Notes: a model not told the origin generated them from the sequence alone. A DNA stretch of 64,000 nucleotides from Sphingopyxis sp. YR583 (GCF_900108295.1 NZ_FNWK01000001.1:2533851-2597850), one strand, 5' to 3'. Counted from the stretch's first letter, positions 20,924 to 30,537 are shown. Translations and numbers: made by a program.

Positions 20924-20992
20924 TCCAGCCTGACCGGCTGCCCGCGCTCTCGCGCGGCGCGGCCCGTAACTGCATTCAGCGAAGGAATAAAC

Positions 20993-23017
20993 ATGAAAAC
21001 CCGTATCCAAGGGGCGGCGCCGTTGCTGGCGCTCGCGACCTGTCTCGTCGCCGCGCCGGCTCATGCCGAGGACGCCGATTCCACCATCATCGTCACCGCA
21101 CCCACCGCCACCGACGCCGCCGAAGCGCGCGCAGCGGAAACGCCCGGCGGTACCGACGTCGTGTCTTACAAGGATTATGCCGACAAATCGGTCGTCAGCC
21201 TGCGCGACACGCTCGCTTTCTCGCCCGGCGTCTATCTCCAGCCGCGCTACGGGCAGGAGGTGCGCATCTCGATCCGCGGCTCGGGCCTCTCGCGCGGCTT
21301 CCATATGCGCGGGCTCACGCTCCTTCAGGACGGGGTGCCGATCAACCTCGCCGACGACAATGGCGATTTCCAGGAGCTGGAACCGATCTTCTTCGACCAT
21401 CTCGAGGTGTATCGCGGCGCCAATGCGCTGCGCTTCGGTGCGGGAACGCTCGGCGGTGCGGTCAATGGCGTGACCCCGACCGGGCGCACGGCGGAGGGCT
21501 TCTACCTGCGCGGCGACGTCGGTAGCTTCGACAGCTATCGCGGGCTGGTGTCGGCGGGTGTCGCGGGCGACCGGGTCGATGCGTGGGGCGCGATCAGCGC
21601 CGACACCTCGAACGGCGACCGCGACCATGTGCAGCGCCGCAGCTTTCGATTCCACGGCAATGTCGGGTTGAAGCTGAGCGATGTCGTATCGACGCGCTTC
21701 TATGCCAGCTATAACGACATCAAGCAGGAAATCCCCGGCGCGCTGACCTATAATCAGGCGCTGACCACCCCGCGCGCGGCGAGTGCGGCGGCGGTGGCGG
21801 GCGATCAGGCGCGCGACATCGTGTCGCTGCGGCTCCAGAACCGCACGTCGTTCGACTGGGGCGCGTTCAAGCTCGACGTCGGCGGCTTCGTCAACGCCAA
21901 GTCGCTCTATCACCCGATCTTTCAGGTGATCGATCAGGACTCGCTCGATCTCGGCGGTTTTTTCCGCGCCGACTATGCGAGCGGGCCGGTCGAGGTCACG
22001 CTGGGCGGCGAGTTGCGCCGCGGCAAGACGCGCGCGCGTCAGTTCGTCAATATCGCGGGGCGCACCGGCGCGCTGCTGTTCGACGCCGACCAGCGTGCGC
22101 GCACCGCGAATCTTTACGGCGAGGTGCGCGTGCGGCCGATCGAGCAGCTGACGCTGATCGCGGGCGGGGTCTATGCCGACGGCTATCGCAAGCGTGACGT
22201 CAAATTGTCGACTTCGCTCGACGGCGGGATCGACTTCAACGCCTTTTCGCCCAAATTCGGCCTGTTGTTCGAACCGAGCGAAACGGTGCAGTTCTTCGCC
22301 AACTACAGCCGCTCGGCGGAATTTCCGGGCTTCGGCGAAGTGTTCCAGAATATCGGCACCCCGCCGGTCAGCCAGGTCGTCTCGACGATCCGTCCGCAGC
22401 GCGCGTGGACGGCCGAGGTCGGGACGCGCGGCAAGACCGGGATCGTCAGCTGGGATCTTGCACTTTACCGCTCGACGCTGAAGGGCGAAATGCTCCAATT
22501 CACGACCAACGCCAGCATTCCGGCGGCGACGTTCAACGCCGACCGCACCTTGCATCAGGGAGTCGAGGCCGCGCTGGAAATCGCGCCGGCCGACTGGCTA
22601 CGGTTGCGGCAGGTCTATACCTACAGCGACTTCCGATTCCGCCACGATGCGGAGTTCGGCGACAATCGCCTCCCCGTGGTGCCGCGTCACGTCTATCGCG
22701 CCGAGGCACGGATCGGAAGCGATGCGCTGCACATCGCGCCGAACGTCGAGTGGGTGCCCAACGGTCCGTTCGCCGATTATCGCAATCAGGTCCGCACGCC
22801 GGGCTATGCCTTGCTGGGTGTGACCGGCGGCGCCCGGATTGCCGAGGGGGTCGACGCCTTTGTCGATGTGCGCAATATCACCGGCAAGAAGGCGATCGGC
22901 GACATCAGCGCCGTGATCGCCGCCACGTCGCCGTCGAATACAACATCGGCGGCATCGGCAATCTATTATCCGGTCGAGCGCCGCGCGGTCTCCGCCGGTA
23001 TCCGCGCGCGCTTCTAG
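20993..23017 (+). CDS. TonB-dependent outer membrane receptor (second system)
   Basis: A 674-residue receptor. Signal peptide ending in APAHAE; TonB-box-like TIIVTAPTAT at residues 32-41; plug segment RISIRGSGLSRGFHMRGLTLLQDGVPIN and GAGTLGGAVNGVTPTG; barrel with FANYSRSAEFPGFGEVFQNIG and a final IRARF (C-terminal Phe). It differs clearly in sequence from the receptor at 9046. The ligand is unknown. It is flanked by a DUF2946-like gene upstream and, 15 bases downstream, a PepSY protein and modABC, so a metal or metal oxyanion is plausible but unproven. Confidence 0.92.
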   Translation: MKTRIQGAAPLLALATCLVAAPAHAEDADSTIIVTAPTATDAAEARAAETPGGTDVVSYKDYADKSVVSLRDTLAFSPGVYLQPRYGQEVRISIRGSGLSRGFHMRGLTLLQDGVPINLADDNGDFQELEPIFFDHLEVYRGANALRFGAGTLGGAVNGVTPTGRTAEGFYLRGDVGSFDSYRGLVSAGVAGDRVDAWGAISADTSNGDRDHVQRRSFRFHGNVGLKLSDVVSTRFYASYNDIKQEIPGALTYNQALTTPRAASAAAVAGDQARDIVSLRLQNRTSFDWGAFKLDVGGFVNAKSLYHPIFQVIDQDSLDLGGFFRADYASGPVEVTLGGELRRGKTRARQFVNIAGRTGALLFDADQRARTANLYGEVRVRPIEQLTLIAGGVYADGYRKRDVKLSTSLDGGIDFNAFSPKFGLLFEPSETVQFFANYSRSAEFPGFGEVFQNIGTPPVSQVVSTIRPQRAWTAEVGTRGKTGIVSWDLALYRSTLKGEMLQFTTNASIPAATFNADRTLHQGVEAALEIAPADWLRLRQVYTYSDFRFRHDAEFGDNRLPVVPRHVYRAEARIGSDALHIAPNVEWVPNGPFADYRNQVRTPGYALLGVTGGARIAEGVDAFVDVRNITGKKAIGDISAVIAATSPSNTTSAASAIYYPVERRAVSAGIRARF

Positions 23018-23032
23018 AGGGGAGGAAAGGGG

Positions 23033-24385
23033 ATGACCGACATCAACCGGATTCCGCTTTATCGCACGATCTGGCGCTGGCATTTCTATGCCGGGCTGTT
23101 CGTCATCCCCTTCATCCTGATCCTGTCGGCGACGGGCGCGGCCTATCTGTTCAAACCGCAGATCGACCGGTGGGAGGAGCGCGCATGGCGCGGTCTGCCG
23201 ACTGCGGGCGCGGTCGATGCCGATGCGCAGGTCGCCGCCGCGCTCGCGGCCAATCCGGGTGCGAGCTTCCATTATTACCGCCTCCCCGAAGCACCCGGCG
23301 ACGCGGCGGTGGTCCATATCGGCCTGCGAAGCGGCGGAATGCGCGATGTCGCCGTCTCGCCGCAGGGCCGCGTGATCGGTGCGGCCGACCCCGATCAGCG
23401 CATCTCCGCCTGGCTCTCGCGCATCCACGGCACGCTGCTGATCGGCCGCACCGGCCGCCTGCTCGTCGAGCTCGCCGCGAGCTGGGCGATCGTGATGATC
23501 CTGACCGGCCTCTACCTCTGGTGGCCAAGCGGACGCGGCGCGGCGGGCGTGCTCTGGCCGCGGTTCTCGCTCGGCGGCCGCGCGGCGCTGCGCGATCTGC
23601 ACGCCGTCACCGGCTTCTGGGTCTCGGGCCTCGCGCTCGTCCTGCTTTTCACCGCGCTGCCATGGACCGAGGTCTGGGCGAGCGGCTTTCGCACCCTCCG
23701 CGCCGAAATGGGCTGGGTATCGGGAGTGCAGGACTGGAAGGGCGGTGCCAACCCGCACGCCGCGCACGATCATCATGCGATGGCAGCGGCGGCGCCCACC
23801 GGGCCACCGCCGCGCGCGCGTCTCGACTATATCCTGCTCCGCGCCCGCAGCGAACAGATGCCCGCGCCCGCGATCATCCAGCCGCCCGGCGCGCCCAACG
23901 CCTTCGGCCCGCCCAACGGCAATGTCTGGACGCTGACCACGCTGACCCAGAACCGGCCGCTGGTGCGCAAGGTCAGCTACGACCCCGAAACGAGCCTCGA
24001 AGTCGCGCGCAGCGGCTTTGCCGAGAAACACGCGATCGACCGCGCCGTCGGCTATGGCATCGCGTGGCACGAGGGGCAGCTCTTCGGCCTCGCCAACCAG
24101 CTGATCGGCGTCGCCACCGCGCTTGCGCTGTTCACGCTCGCGATTTCGGGTTTCCTGATGTGGCGGCGCCGCAAGCCCGAGGATGCGCTGGGCGCGCCGC
24201 CGGCCGCGCGTGACCCCGCGAAGCTCAAGGGCGTCGCGGCGCTGATCCTGATCCTCGCCGCGCTGCTGCCCTTGCTTGCCGCCTCGCTGATCCTGCTCTG
24301 GATCGCCGAGCGTCTCGTTCTCCCCCGCCTGCCGCGCGCCGCACGCTGGCTTGGCGTTGCGACGAAGGCACCGGCGCGCCTATAG
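23033..24385 (+). CDS. PepSY-associated TM protein with His-rich segment
   Basis: A 450-residue inner membrane protein: IWRWHFYAGLFVIPFILILSATG, ASWAIVMILTGLYLWWP, FWVSGLALVLLFTALPW, GVATALALFTLAISGFLMWRRR, and a last pair of hydrophobic stretches (LILILAALLPLLAASLILLWI). Between TM3 and TM4 is a histidine cluster, HAAHDHHAM, which would suit metal binding in the periplasm. The fold matches the PepSY_TM family found behind siderophore or copper receptors. Only 15 bases separate it from the receptor, and modA begins 7 bases after its stop. Confidence 0.88.
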   Translation: MTDINRIPLYRTIWRWHFYAGLFVIPFILILSATGAAYLFKPQIDRWEERAWRGLPTAGAVDADAQVAAALAANPGASFHYYRLPEAPGDAAVVHIGLRSGGMRDVAVSPQGRVIGAADPDQRISAWLSRIHGTLLIGRTGRLLVELAASWAIVMILTGLYLWWPSGRGAAGVLWPRFSLGGRAALRDLHAVTGFWVSGLALVLLFTALPWTEVWASGFRTLRAEMGWVSGVQDWKGGANPHAAHDHHAMAAAAPTGPPPRARLDYILLRARSEQMPAPAIIQPPGAPNAFGPPNGNVWTLTTLTQNRPLVRKVSYDPETSLEVARSGFAEKHAIDRAVGYGIAWHEGQLFGLANQLIGVATALALFTLAISGFLMWRRRKPEDALGAPPAARDPAKLKGVAALILILAALLPLLAASLILLWIAERLVLPRLPRAARWLGVATKAPARL

Positions 24386-24392
24386 GTTGCGC

Positions 24393-25157
24393 ATGACCCG
24401 CATCATCCACCTGTTCGTCCTCCTCGCCGCGTTGCTCGTCTCGCCTGCGGCGTTCGCGCAGGAACGCGGCCCGGTGGTGCTGGCGGCGGCCAGCTTGCAG
24501 GAATCATTGACCGAGGCGGCAAATGCCTGGGCGGCCAAAGGGCATGCGAAGCCGGTGATCTCCTTCGCCGCATCGTCGGCGCTCGCGCGCCAGGTCATTG
24601 CGGGCGCGCCTGCGAACCTGTTCCTGTCGGCCGACGAGGAATGGATGGATGCCGTTGCCAAGGCCGGGCTGCTCCGCGCCGGTACGCGCACGACGCTGCT
24701 CGGCAACCGGCTCGTCCTGATCGCACCCGCGGCCAGCAAGGTGCGCCTGACCCCGTCGCGCGGTTTCCCGCTGGCAAAAGCGCTTGGCACCGGCCGGCTC
24801 GCGCTCGCCGATCCCGCCGCTGTCCCTGCGGGCAAATATGCGAAGACCGCGCTCACGCACCTCGGCGTCTGGACCGGCGTCGCAGCCAAGGTCGCCCCGG
24901 CAGAGAATGTCCGCGCCGCGATGGCGCTTGTCGAACGCGGCGCCGCACCGCTCGGCATCGTCTACGCGACCGATGCACGCGCTTCCAAAACGGTGCGTAT
25001 CGTCGGAACGTTCCCCGCATCGAGCCATCCGCCAATCCGCTATCCGGTGGCGGTGCTGAAGGCGTCGCGGCACAAGGATACCGCTGGCTTTCGCGCGTTC
25101 CTGCTGTCGAAACAAGGACGCGCCATCTTCGTCCGCCACGGCTTCTCGGCTCCCTGA
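24393..25157 (+). CDS. modA: Molybdate ABC transporter, periplasmic binding protein
   Basis: A 254-residue protein with signal peptide (LFVLLAALLVSPAAFAQ) and the ModA features VVLAAASLQESLTEA, SFAASSALARQVIAGAPANLFLSAD, and PLGIVYATDA. It binds molybdate or tungstate for the ModBC permease. ATG 24393 is preferred over the 24351 frame opening, which lies inside the PepSY gene. Its stop shares a base with the modB ATG (TGATG). Confidence 0.94.
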   Translation: MTRIIHLFVLLAALLVSPAAFAQERGPVVLAAASLQESLTEAANAWAAKGHAKPVISFAASSALARQVIAGAPANLFLSADEEWMDAVAKAGLLRAGTRTTLLGNRLVLIAPAASKVRLTPSRGFPLAKALGTGRLALADPAAVPAGKYAKTALTHLGVWTGVAAKVAPAENVRAAMALVERGAAPLGIVYATDARASKTVRIVGTFPASSHPPIRYPVAVLKASRHKDTAGFRAFLLSKQGRAIFVRHGFSAP

Positions 25158-25852
25158 TGCTGTCACCCGAGGAGTGGGGAATCGTCGCGCTGTCGCTGAA
25201 GGTCGGCGGCGTCGCGGTGCTGGGCACGCTTCCGGTGGCCTTCGCGCTCGCGTGGGTCCTCGCGCGTTATCGCTTCCCCGGCCGCGTCGTCCTCGACGCC
25301 ATCATCCACCTGCCGCTCGTCCTGCCGCCGGTCGTCACCGGTTGGCTGCTGCTCATCGCCTTAGGGCCGCTCGGCCCCGTCGGACGCTGGCTTGAAAGCT
25401 GGTTCGGCGTGACCCTTATGTTCCGCTGGACCGGCGCCGCGCTGGCGGCCGCGATCATGGCGCTGCCGCTGATGGTGCGCGCGATGCGGCTGTCGATCGA
25501 GGGCATCGACCGGCGGCTCGAGGGCGCGGCCCGCACGCTGGGCGCAACGCCTTGGCACAGCTTCTGGACGATCAGCCTGCCGCTTGCGCTCCCCGGTGTG
25601 CTCGCGGCGCTCGTGCTTGGCTTCGCTCGGTCGATCGGCGAGTTCGGCGCGACGATTACCTTCGTGTCGAACATCCCGGGCGAGACGCGCACGCTGCCGC
25701 TCGCCATCTATTCGGCGCTGCAGGTGCCGGGCGGCGAGGCGATGGTGACGCGGCTCGCGCTCTTGTCCGTCGCTCTGTCGCTCGGCGCGCTAATCCTCTC
25801 CGAATGGCTCGTGCGTCGCACCCATGGCGAAAGGCAGCGGCATGGCGATTGA
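25157..25852 (+). CDS. modB: Molybdate ABC transporter permease
   Basis: A 231-residue inner membrane permease with five to six helices (VALSLKVGGVAVLGTLPVAFALAW, LVLPPVVTGWLLLIALG) and the EAA-loop region LEGAARTLGATPWHSFWTISLPLALPGVLAA that docks on ModC. GEFGATITFVSNIPGETRTLPLAIY is typical of ModB. ATG 25157 overlaps the modA stop; longer frame upstream is a shadow of modA. Confidence 0.95.
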   Translation: MLSPEEWGIVALSLKVGGVAVLGTLPVAFALAWVLARYRFPGRVVLDAIIHLPLVLPPVVTGWLLLIALGPLGPVGRWLESWFGVTLMFRWTGAALAAAIMALPLMVRAMRLSIEGIDRRLEGAARTLGATPWHSFWTISLPLALPGVLAALVLGFARSIGEFGATITFVSNIPGETRTLPLAIYSALQVPGGEAMVTRLALLSVALSLGALILSEWLVRRTHGERQRHGD

Positions 25853-26462
25853 TATCGACGTCGCCCGCCGTCTCGGTGACCGGACGATCGCGGCGCGCTT
25901 CACCGCCGGGCCGGGGCTCACTGCGCTGTTCGGTCCTTCGGGGGCGGGGAAGACGAGCATCCTCAACATGGTCGCCGGACTGCTCAAGCCCGACCGAGGC
26001 CATATCCGCATCGGCGCGCGAACCCTGTTCGACGGCACGATCGATCTGCCGCCGGAGGCGCGTCGCGTGGGCTATGTCTTTCAGGATGGCCGGTTGTTTC
26101 CGCACCGCCGCGTGCGCGCGAATCTGACTTATGGGCACGATCTCGCCGATTCCGCCAATCGCTGGTTGAGCCTCGACGAGGCGGTCCAATTTCTTGGTAT
26201 CGCCCATCTGCTCGATCGCTGGCCGCACAGCCTGTCGGGCGGCGAGGCGCAGCGCGTCGCAATCGGTCGCGCCTTGCTTGCGGGCCCGGAAATCCTGCTG
26301 ATGGACGAGCCGCTCTCGTCGCTCGACGCCGCGCGGCGCGGCGATATCATGGTGGTGATCGAGCGGATTCGCGATGAGCTCAAACTGCCGATCCTCTATG
26401 TCAGCCACGACCGTGCCGAGGTCGACCGGCTTGCAACATCGGTCGTGGCGCTCGGCGAATAA
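25842..26462 (+). CDS. modC: Molybdate ABC transporter ATPase without Mop domain
   Basis: A 206-residue ABC ATPase: Walker A GPSGAGKTS, Q-loop region VFQDGRLFPHRRVRANL, signature LSGGEAQR, Walker B ILLMDEPLSSLD, and switch His in YVSHDRAEV. Typical ModC is about 350 residues with a C-terminal molybdate-binding Mop domain; here the protein ends right after the ATPase, so molybdate feedback by Mop is absent. It overlaps the modB end by 11 bases; an in-frame ATG at 25824 is an alternative start. Confidence 0.93.
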   Translation: MAIDIDVARRLGDRTIAARFTAGPGLTALFGPSGAGKTSILNMVAGLLKPDRGHIRIGARTLFDGTIDLPPEARRVGYVFQDGRLFPHRRVRANLTYGHDLADSANRWLSLDEAVQFLGIAHLLDRWPHSLSGGEAQRVAIGRALLAGPEILLMDEPLSSLDAARRGDIMVVIERIRDELKLPILYVSHDRAEVDRLATSVVALGE

Positions 26463-26463
26463 A

Positions 26464-26477
26464 GTTTCACTTGAAAC
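26464..26477. promoter_or_regulatory. Perfect dyad GTTTCA-CT-TGAAAC before phhA
   Basis: A six-base perfect inverted repeat with a two-base spacer, starting 2 bases after the modC stop and ending 25 bases before the phhA ATG (26502). Its position suits an operator for phhA. The binding protein is unknown; the sequence differs from the Pseudomonas PhhR site as I remember it. Confidence 0.4.
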
Positions 26478-26501
26478 CATTTTGATGATAGAAGCGTGCT
26501 T

Positions 26502-27371
26502 ATGGAAAGCCAGTTTACCCACGTCCATGACACGCCGCCGCCGGGTGCCGCGGCCGATTGGACAATTTCGCAGAATTGGGACGCCTTCACCGCCGACGAA
26601 CATGCGATGTGGGATCGCCTTTTCGCGCGCCAGTCGGATATGCTGCCCGGCCGTGCCGCCGACGCGTTCCTGCGCGGGATCGACGTGCTGCGCCTCGAAA
26701 AGCCGGGCATCCCCGATTATCGCGAACTCAACGCGCGGTTGATGGCCGCTACGGGGTGGCAGGTGATCGCCGTTCCGGGGCTCGTCCCCGACGATGTGTT
26801 TTTCGATCATCTGGCGAACCGCCGTTTTCCCGCGGGCAATTTCATCCGCACGCCCGAACAGCTCGACTATCTGCAAGAACCCGACGTCTTCCACGACGTC
26901 TTCGGCCATGTCCCGATGCTCGCCGACCCGGTGTTCGCGGACTATATGGTCGCGTACGGCGAGGGTGGCCTGCGAAGCCTGAAATTCGACGCGCTGAAGC
27001 AGCTTGCGCGCCTTTACTGGTATACGGTCGAATTCGGCCTGATCCGTGAAGCGGGCGGGCTGCGCATCTATGGCGCGGGGATCGTCTCCTCCTTCGCCGA
27101 AAGCGTCTTCGCGCTCGATTCGGACAGTCCGAACCGCATCGGCTTCGATCTTGGGCGGGTGATGCGCACCGACTACCGGATCGACGATTTCCAGCAGAAT
27201 TATTTCGTCATCGACAGCCTCGACCAGCTGCTCGACACGACGGTGAACACCGATTTCGCGCCGCTCTACGCGAAAAACGCCGCGCTGCCGCCGATCCCGA
27301 TCGCCGATTTCCTGCCGGAGGATGAAGTGATCACGCGCGGTACACAGGATTATGCGACGGCGAAAGCTTAA
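26502..27371 (+). CDS. phhA: Phenylalanine 4-monooxygenase
   Basis: A 289-residue pterin-dependent hydroxylase converting phenylalanine to tyrosine. The iron-ligand motif HDVFGHVP supplies two His, and the Glu of WYTVEFGL is the third ligand; GVIYGAGI-type segment appears as RIYGAGIVSSFAESV. No N-terminal regulatory ACT domain, as usual for bacteria. ATG 26502 is preferred; an in-frame GTG at 26496 is possible. It stands alone and converges on prmA with only 2 bases between stops. A dyad upstream suggests its own regulation. Confidence 0.96.
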   Translation: MESQFTHVHDTPPPGAAADWTISQNWDAFTADEHAMWDRLFARQSDMLPGRAADAFLRGIDVLRLEKPGIPDYRELNARLMAATGWQVIAVPGLVPDDVFFDHLANRRFPAGNFIRTPEQLDYLQEPDVFHDVFGHVPMLADPVFADYMVAYGEGGLRSLKFDALKQLARLYWYTVEFGLIREAGGLRIYGAGIVSSFAESVFALDSDSPNRIGFDLGRVMRTDYRIDDFQQNYFVIDSLDQLLDTTVNTDFAPLYAKNAALPPIPIADFLPEDEVITRGTQDYATAKA

Positions 27372-27373
27372 GC

Positions 27374-28345
27374 CTACCAGCTCCCGAAACTGGCGTCTGA
27401 CGGGCTGGCGCGGTGGAACGCGCGTTCCTTGCGGCGCCAGCCATAGCGGCGGCGTTTGATCAGCAACAGGCACGGCCATTCGGCGCTGCCGCCGCGCGCG
27501 GCAAGGCGAAAACCCTGCGCGCGATAGGCGGCGAGCACCGGTTCCATTTGGCGTGCAATCAGGCCTGCAAGGATCGCATGCCCGCCGGGCGCAGTCGCGG
27601 CGGCAATATCGGGTGCCAGCGTGATCAGCGGCCCCGCCAATATGTTCGCGATGACGAGGTCATAAGGCGCGCGGTGGCGGATCGCCGGATGGTCGGTCCC
27701 CGGCGCAATCGCGAGCGCCAACCGCCCGCCCCCACGGCCGAGCGAGACGTTGTTGATCGCGGCATTGTCGCGTGTCACGAAGATGCTCGCGGGGTCGATA
27801 TCCGACGCGATCGTCTTCGCGCGCGGCCACAGTGACATGGCGGCAAAGGCGAGCAGCCCGGTGCCGGTGCCGATGTCGGCGATGTTGCGCGGGCTTGCTC
27901 CTTGGCGCGCCAGCCGGTCGAGCATCGCCAGGCATCCCGCTGTCGTGTCGTGCCCGCCGGTTCCGAACGCCTGGCTCGCATCGATCAGGAATGATGTCGT
28001 GCCGGGGGGGACACGGTCGGCATGGCTTCTTGTATGGACGAAAAATCGTCCGGCCTGCACCGGTTCGAGCCCCTGCTGCGACAGCGTCACCCAATCTTCT
28101 TCGGGCAACTCCTCGACGAGCGGCTTCTTGCCTTTCGCGCTCGGCGCGAACGACTGGAGCAGTTTGAGCAGCGCCGCGCCGGGCCTGTCGTCCATATAGG
28201 CGTCGAGCTGCCACAGCCCCGCATCCTCGTCGATCTCGCGCGTCACCACGACCGGCGCTTCGGGCATCGCGTCGAGTTCGGGAATTTCGCCCGACAGGGC
28301 TTCGGCCTCGGCGCGCGTGCAGGGTAGGGAGACGATCCAGCTCAT
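27374..28345 (-). CDS. prmA: Ribosomal protein L11 methyltransferase
   Basis: A 323-residue protein with SAM-binding motif DIGTGTGLLAFAA, FGTGGHDTT, and the catalytic-loop equivalent NILAGPL, as in PrmA. It trimethylates ribosomal protein L11. The N-terminal substrate-recognition domain is about residues 1-110. The C-terminal 30 residues (after LLLIKRRRYGWRRK) are an extension with no obvious role. It is downstream of an SDR gene by 3 bases and probably in one transcript with it. Confidence 0.94.
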   Translation of the reverse strand: MSWIVSLPCTRAEAEALSGEIPELDAMPEAPVVVTREIDEDAGLWQLDAYMDDRPGAALLKLLQSFAPSAKGKKPLVEELPEEDWVTLSQQGLEPVQAGRFFVHTRSHADRVPPGTTSFLIDASQAFGTGGHDTTAGCLAMLDRLARQGASPRNIADIGTGTGLLAFAAMSLWPRAKTIASDIDPASIFVTRDNAAINNVSLGRGGGRLALAIAPGTDHPAIRHRAPYDLVIANILAGPLITLAPDIAAATAPGGHAILAGLIARQMEPVLAAYRAQGFRLAARGGSAEWPCLLLIKRRRYGWRRKERAFHRASPSDASFGSW

Positions 28346-28348
28346 CGC

Positions 28349-29041
28349 TTAACGGACGTAGCTTGCGCCGTTGACGTCGAGCACAGCGCCGGTCATCGAT
28401 GCGGGGGCGTCGAGTGCGCACCACCGCGCCATTTCGCCGACTTCGTCCGGCATGGCGACACGGCCGAGCGGGATGTCGGCGAGCAATTTGTCGCCGCCGC
28501 GGCTCGCCAGATAGTCCTCGGCCATGCCTGTCATCGTAAAGCCAGGACAGATGGCGAAAGCGAGGATTCCGTCCTTTGCATAGGCGCGCGCGATCGTCTT
28601 GGTCATCGCGACCATACCCGATTTCGACGCGGCATAGTGCCAGTGCGCGGGGCTGTCGCCGCGATAGGCGGCGCGGCTGGCGATATTGACGATGCGGCCA
28701 GGGATGCCGGCGTCCTGCCAGTGCAGCACTGCATGACGGCATAGCTGCGCGCTTGCGGTCAGATTGACCTGCATCGTGCGGCTCCAGTTCGCGAGCCAGT
28801 CGGCGTCATCGCTGTCGAGGGGGTTGGCCTCGAACACCCCGGCATTGTTCACGAGCACATCGATGCGTCCGTCCAGCCGGTCGAGGCTCGTCTGCCACAG
28901 CCGGTCGGGCACCGCGGGGTCGGACAGGTCGCCATCGCCGCTCGACAAGGCGACGACCTTGGTCGCGTCGGTGGTCAGCGCTTCGGCGATTGCGGCGCCA
29001 ATGCCGCGGCTCGCGCCGGTAATCAGGATATGCGTCGTCAT
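28349..29041 (-). CDS. Short-chain dehydrogenase/reductase
   Basis: A 230-residue classical SDR: cofactor motif TGASRGIGAAIAEAL (residues 8-22), NNAGVF, catalytic Ser-Tyr-Lys with HYAASK, and a PG segment AICPGFTMTGMA. Closest in style to 3-oxoacyl-ACP reductase/FabG-type enzymes; substrate unknown. Divergently placed chemoreceptor to one side and prmA 3 bases downstream. Confidence 0.88.
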   Translation of the reverse strand: MTTHILITGASRGIGAAIAEALTTDATKVVALSSGDGDLSDPAVPDRLWQTSLDRLDGRIDVLVNNAGVFEANPLDSDDADWLANWSRTMQVNLTASAQLCRHAVLHWQDAGIPGRIVNIASRAAYRGDSPAHWHYAASKSGMVAMTKTIARAYAKDGILAFAICPGFTMTGMAEDYLASRGGDKLLADIPLGRVAMPDEVGEMARWCALDAPASMTGAVLDVNGASYVR

Positions 29042-29094
29042 GCGCCCGCCTTAAGCAGCGGCGCGGGGCTTGCCAAGCGGGTGAGGCGGCTCTC

Positions 29095-30447
29095 TTACGC
29101 CACGCGGCGGCTGAATTCGCTCGCGGCCCGTTCGAGCTGCTGCAGGCGGCCGCCCATCTTGGCGAATTCGTCGCTCAGCACGCTGATCTCGTTCGCGACC
29201 ATCCCCGAATCGTTGCGGATGCTCGCGATCGTCGACGACATGCTGTCGGCGGCAAGCGCGGTTTCGTCGACCGCAGCGGTAATCGATGTGACCGTCTGTG
29301 CCTGCGCGTCCATCGCGTCGCGAATGCGCTGCGCCGAATGCTGCACTTCGACGATCGTCTGCCGGATCGACTGGTTGGCCGAAACCGACCCGCGCGTCGC
29401 CTGCTGGATCGCGGTTATCTTGCCCGCGATATCGTCGGTCGCGCGTGCCGTTTCGTTGGCGAGGCTCTTTACCTCCTGCGCGACGACGGCAAAGCCGCGG
29501 CCCGATTCGCCCGCGCGCGCCGCTTCGATCGTGGCGTTGAGGGCAAGGAGGTTGGTCTGGCCCGCAATCTCGCGGATCAGGCCGAGGATGGATTCGATCG
29601 ATTCGGCGTGGTGTGACAGCGTTTCGGACATGGCGACCGCTTCGCCCGCCTGCTCGGACGCACGCGTCGCGACGCTGGCCGAAGCCTCGACTTCGCTGCG
29701 TGCATCCTCGATCGCGCGGATCAGGCCGGCGGCGGTCGACGCCGCTTCGCGCATCGCCATCGCCGATTGTTCGGAGGCCGCGGCGACTTCGCTCGTCTTC
29801 GCGATCATGCCTTTCGCCGCCTGATCGGCAGAGGCTGCCTGCCGTGCGAGCTGATCGCGCACGCCGTCGGTGTCCTGCACCAGCGAGGCGATCGAGCGGT
29901 CGAAATCGCCAGCGAGCGCCTGTCGCTCGCTCGAAAACACCGCGCGATCCAGCTTGTTGGCATAGCGCTGCATGATATCGAATTCGAGCAGGGCGAGGCG
30001 GTTCACCGCGCTCGTCAGCCGCGCCAGCCGTTCGGCGTCGCCGAAGCAGGCCTCGACGACATATTCGATCGTCAGCCGCTGGCTTTCGGCGATGCACGAC
30101 ATCACCGAAGCAAGGGGGAGCTTCACGCGCCGCGCCATATGGGCGTTCTGGCACGCGATCGTCGCGACCTCCTGCCCGGCGGCATCGGCATATTTGGTGA
30201 AGGTGTGACGCGCGCTGCCGCGGATATAGGAATCGAGAAGCTCGCCCTCGACCTTGCGATCGACGCCGGGCAGCGCATTGAATGCGTCCCAATAGGCCCG
30301 TGCGACCGCATCCTCGCGTCCGGCGATGATCGCGTGGATCTCGGCGGCATTGGCGGCAAGGCCCCCGTCGAGATCATAATAGGGGAAGCGATCGGCCATC
30401 GGCACGGGATCGATCTGCTGCTTGTGAATCGGATTTTCCTTCACCAT
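29095..30447 (-). CDS. Soluble methyl-accepting chemotaxis protein with globin-like sensor
   Basis: A 450-residue chemoreceptor with no membrane segment. Residues about 30-185 form an all-helical sensor ([22 protein letters not shown], then [19 protein letters not shown]) that resembles globin-coupled sensors, with a His in NAHMARR as possible haem ligand. Residues about 240-450 are the signalling domain with the hairpin tip [21 protein letters not shown]. It would report to CheA/CheW in the cytoplasm. ATG 30447 starts MVKENPIHK; upstream frame overlaps lrp. A CtrA-like site lies about 90 bases before the start. Confidence 0.85.
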   Translation of the reverse strand: MVKENPIHKQQIDPVPMADRFPYYDLDGGLAANAAEIHAIIAGREDAVARAYWDAFNALPGVDRKVEGELLDSYIRGSARHTFTKYADAAGQEVATIACQNAHMARRVKLPLASVMSCIAESQRLTIEYVVEACFGDAERLARLTSAVNRLALLEFDIMQRYANKLDRAVFSSERQALAGDFDRSIASLVQDTDGVRDQLARQAASADQAAKGMIAKTSEVAAASEQSAMAMREAASTAAGLIRAIEDARSEVEASASVATRASEQAGEAVAMSETLSHHAESIESILGLIREIAGQTNLLALNATIEAARAGESGRGFAVVAQEVKSLANETARATDDIAGKITAIQQATRGSVSANQSIRQTIVEVQHSAQRIRDAMDAQAQTVTSITAAVDETALAADSMSSTIASIRNDSGMVANEISVLSDEFAKMGGRLQQLERAASEFSRRVA

Positions 30448-30537
30448 CGTCTTGGCTTCCCTGATCCATCCCAACTGGCGCGAGTCTGTCGCTCGCATGC
30501 ATCGTGCGAAACTGGTGAACGGGATATGCGATGAAAT

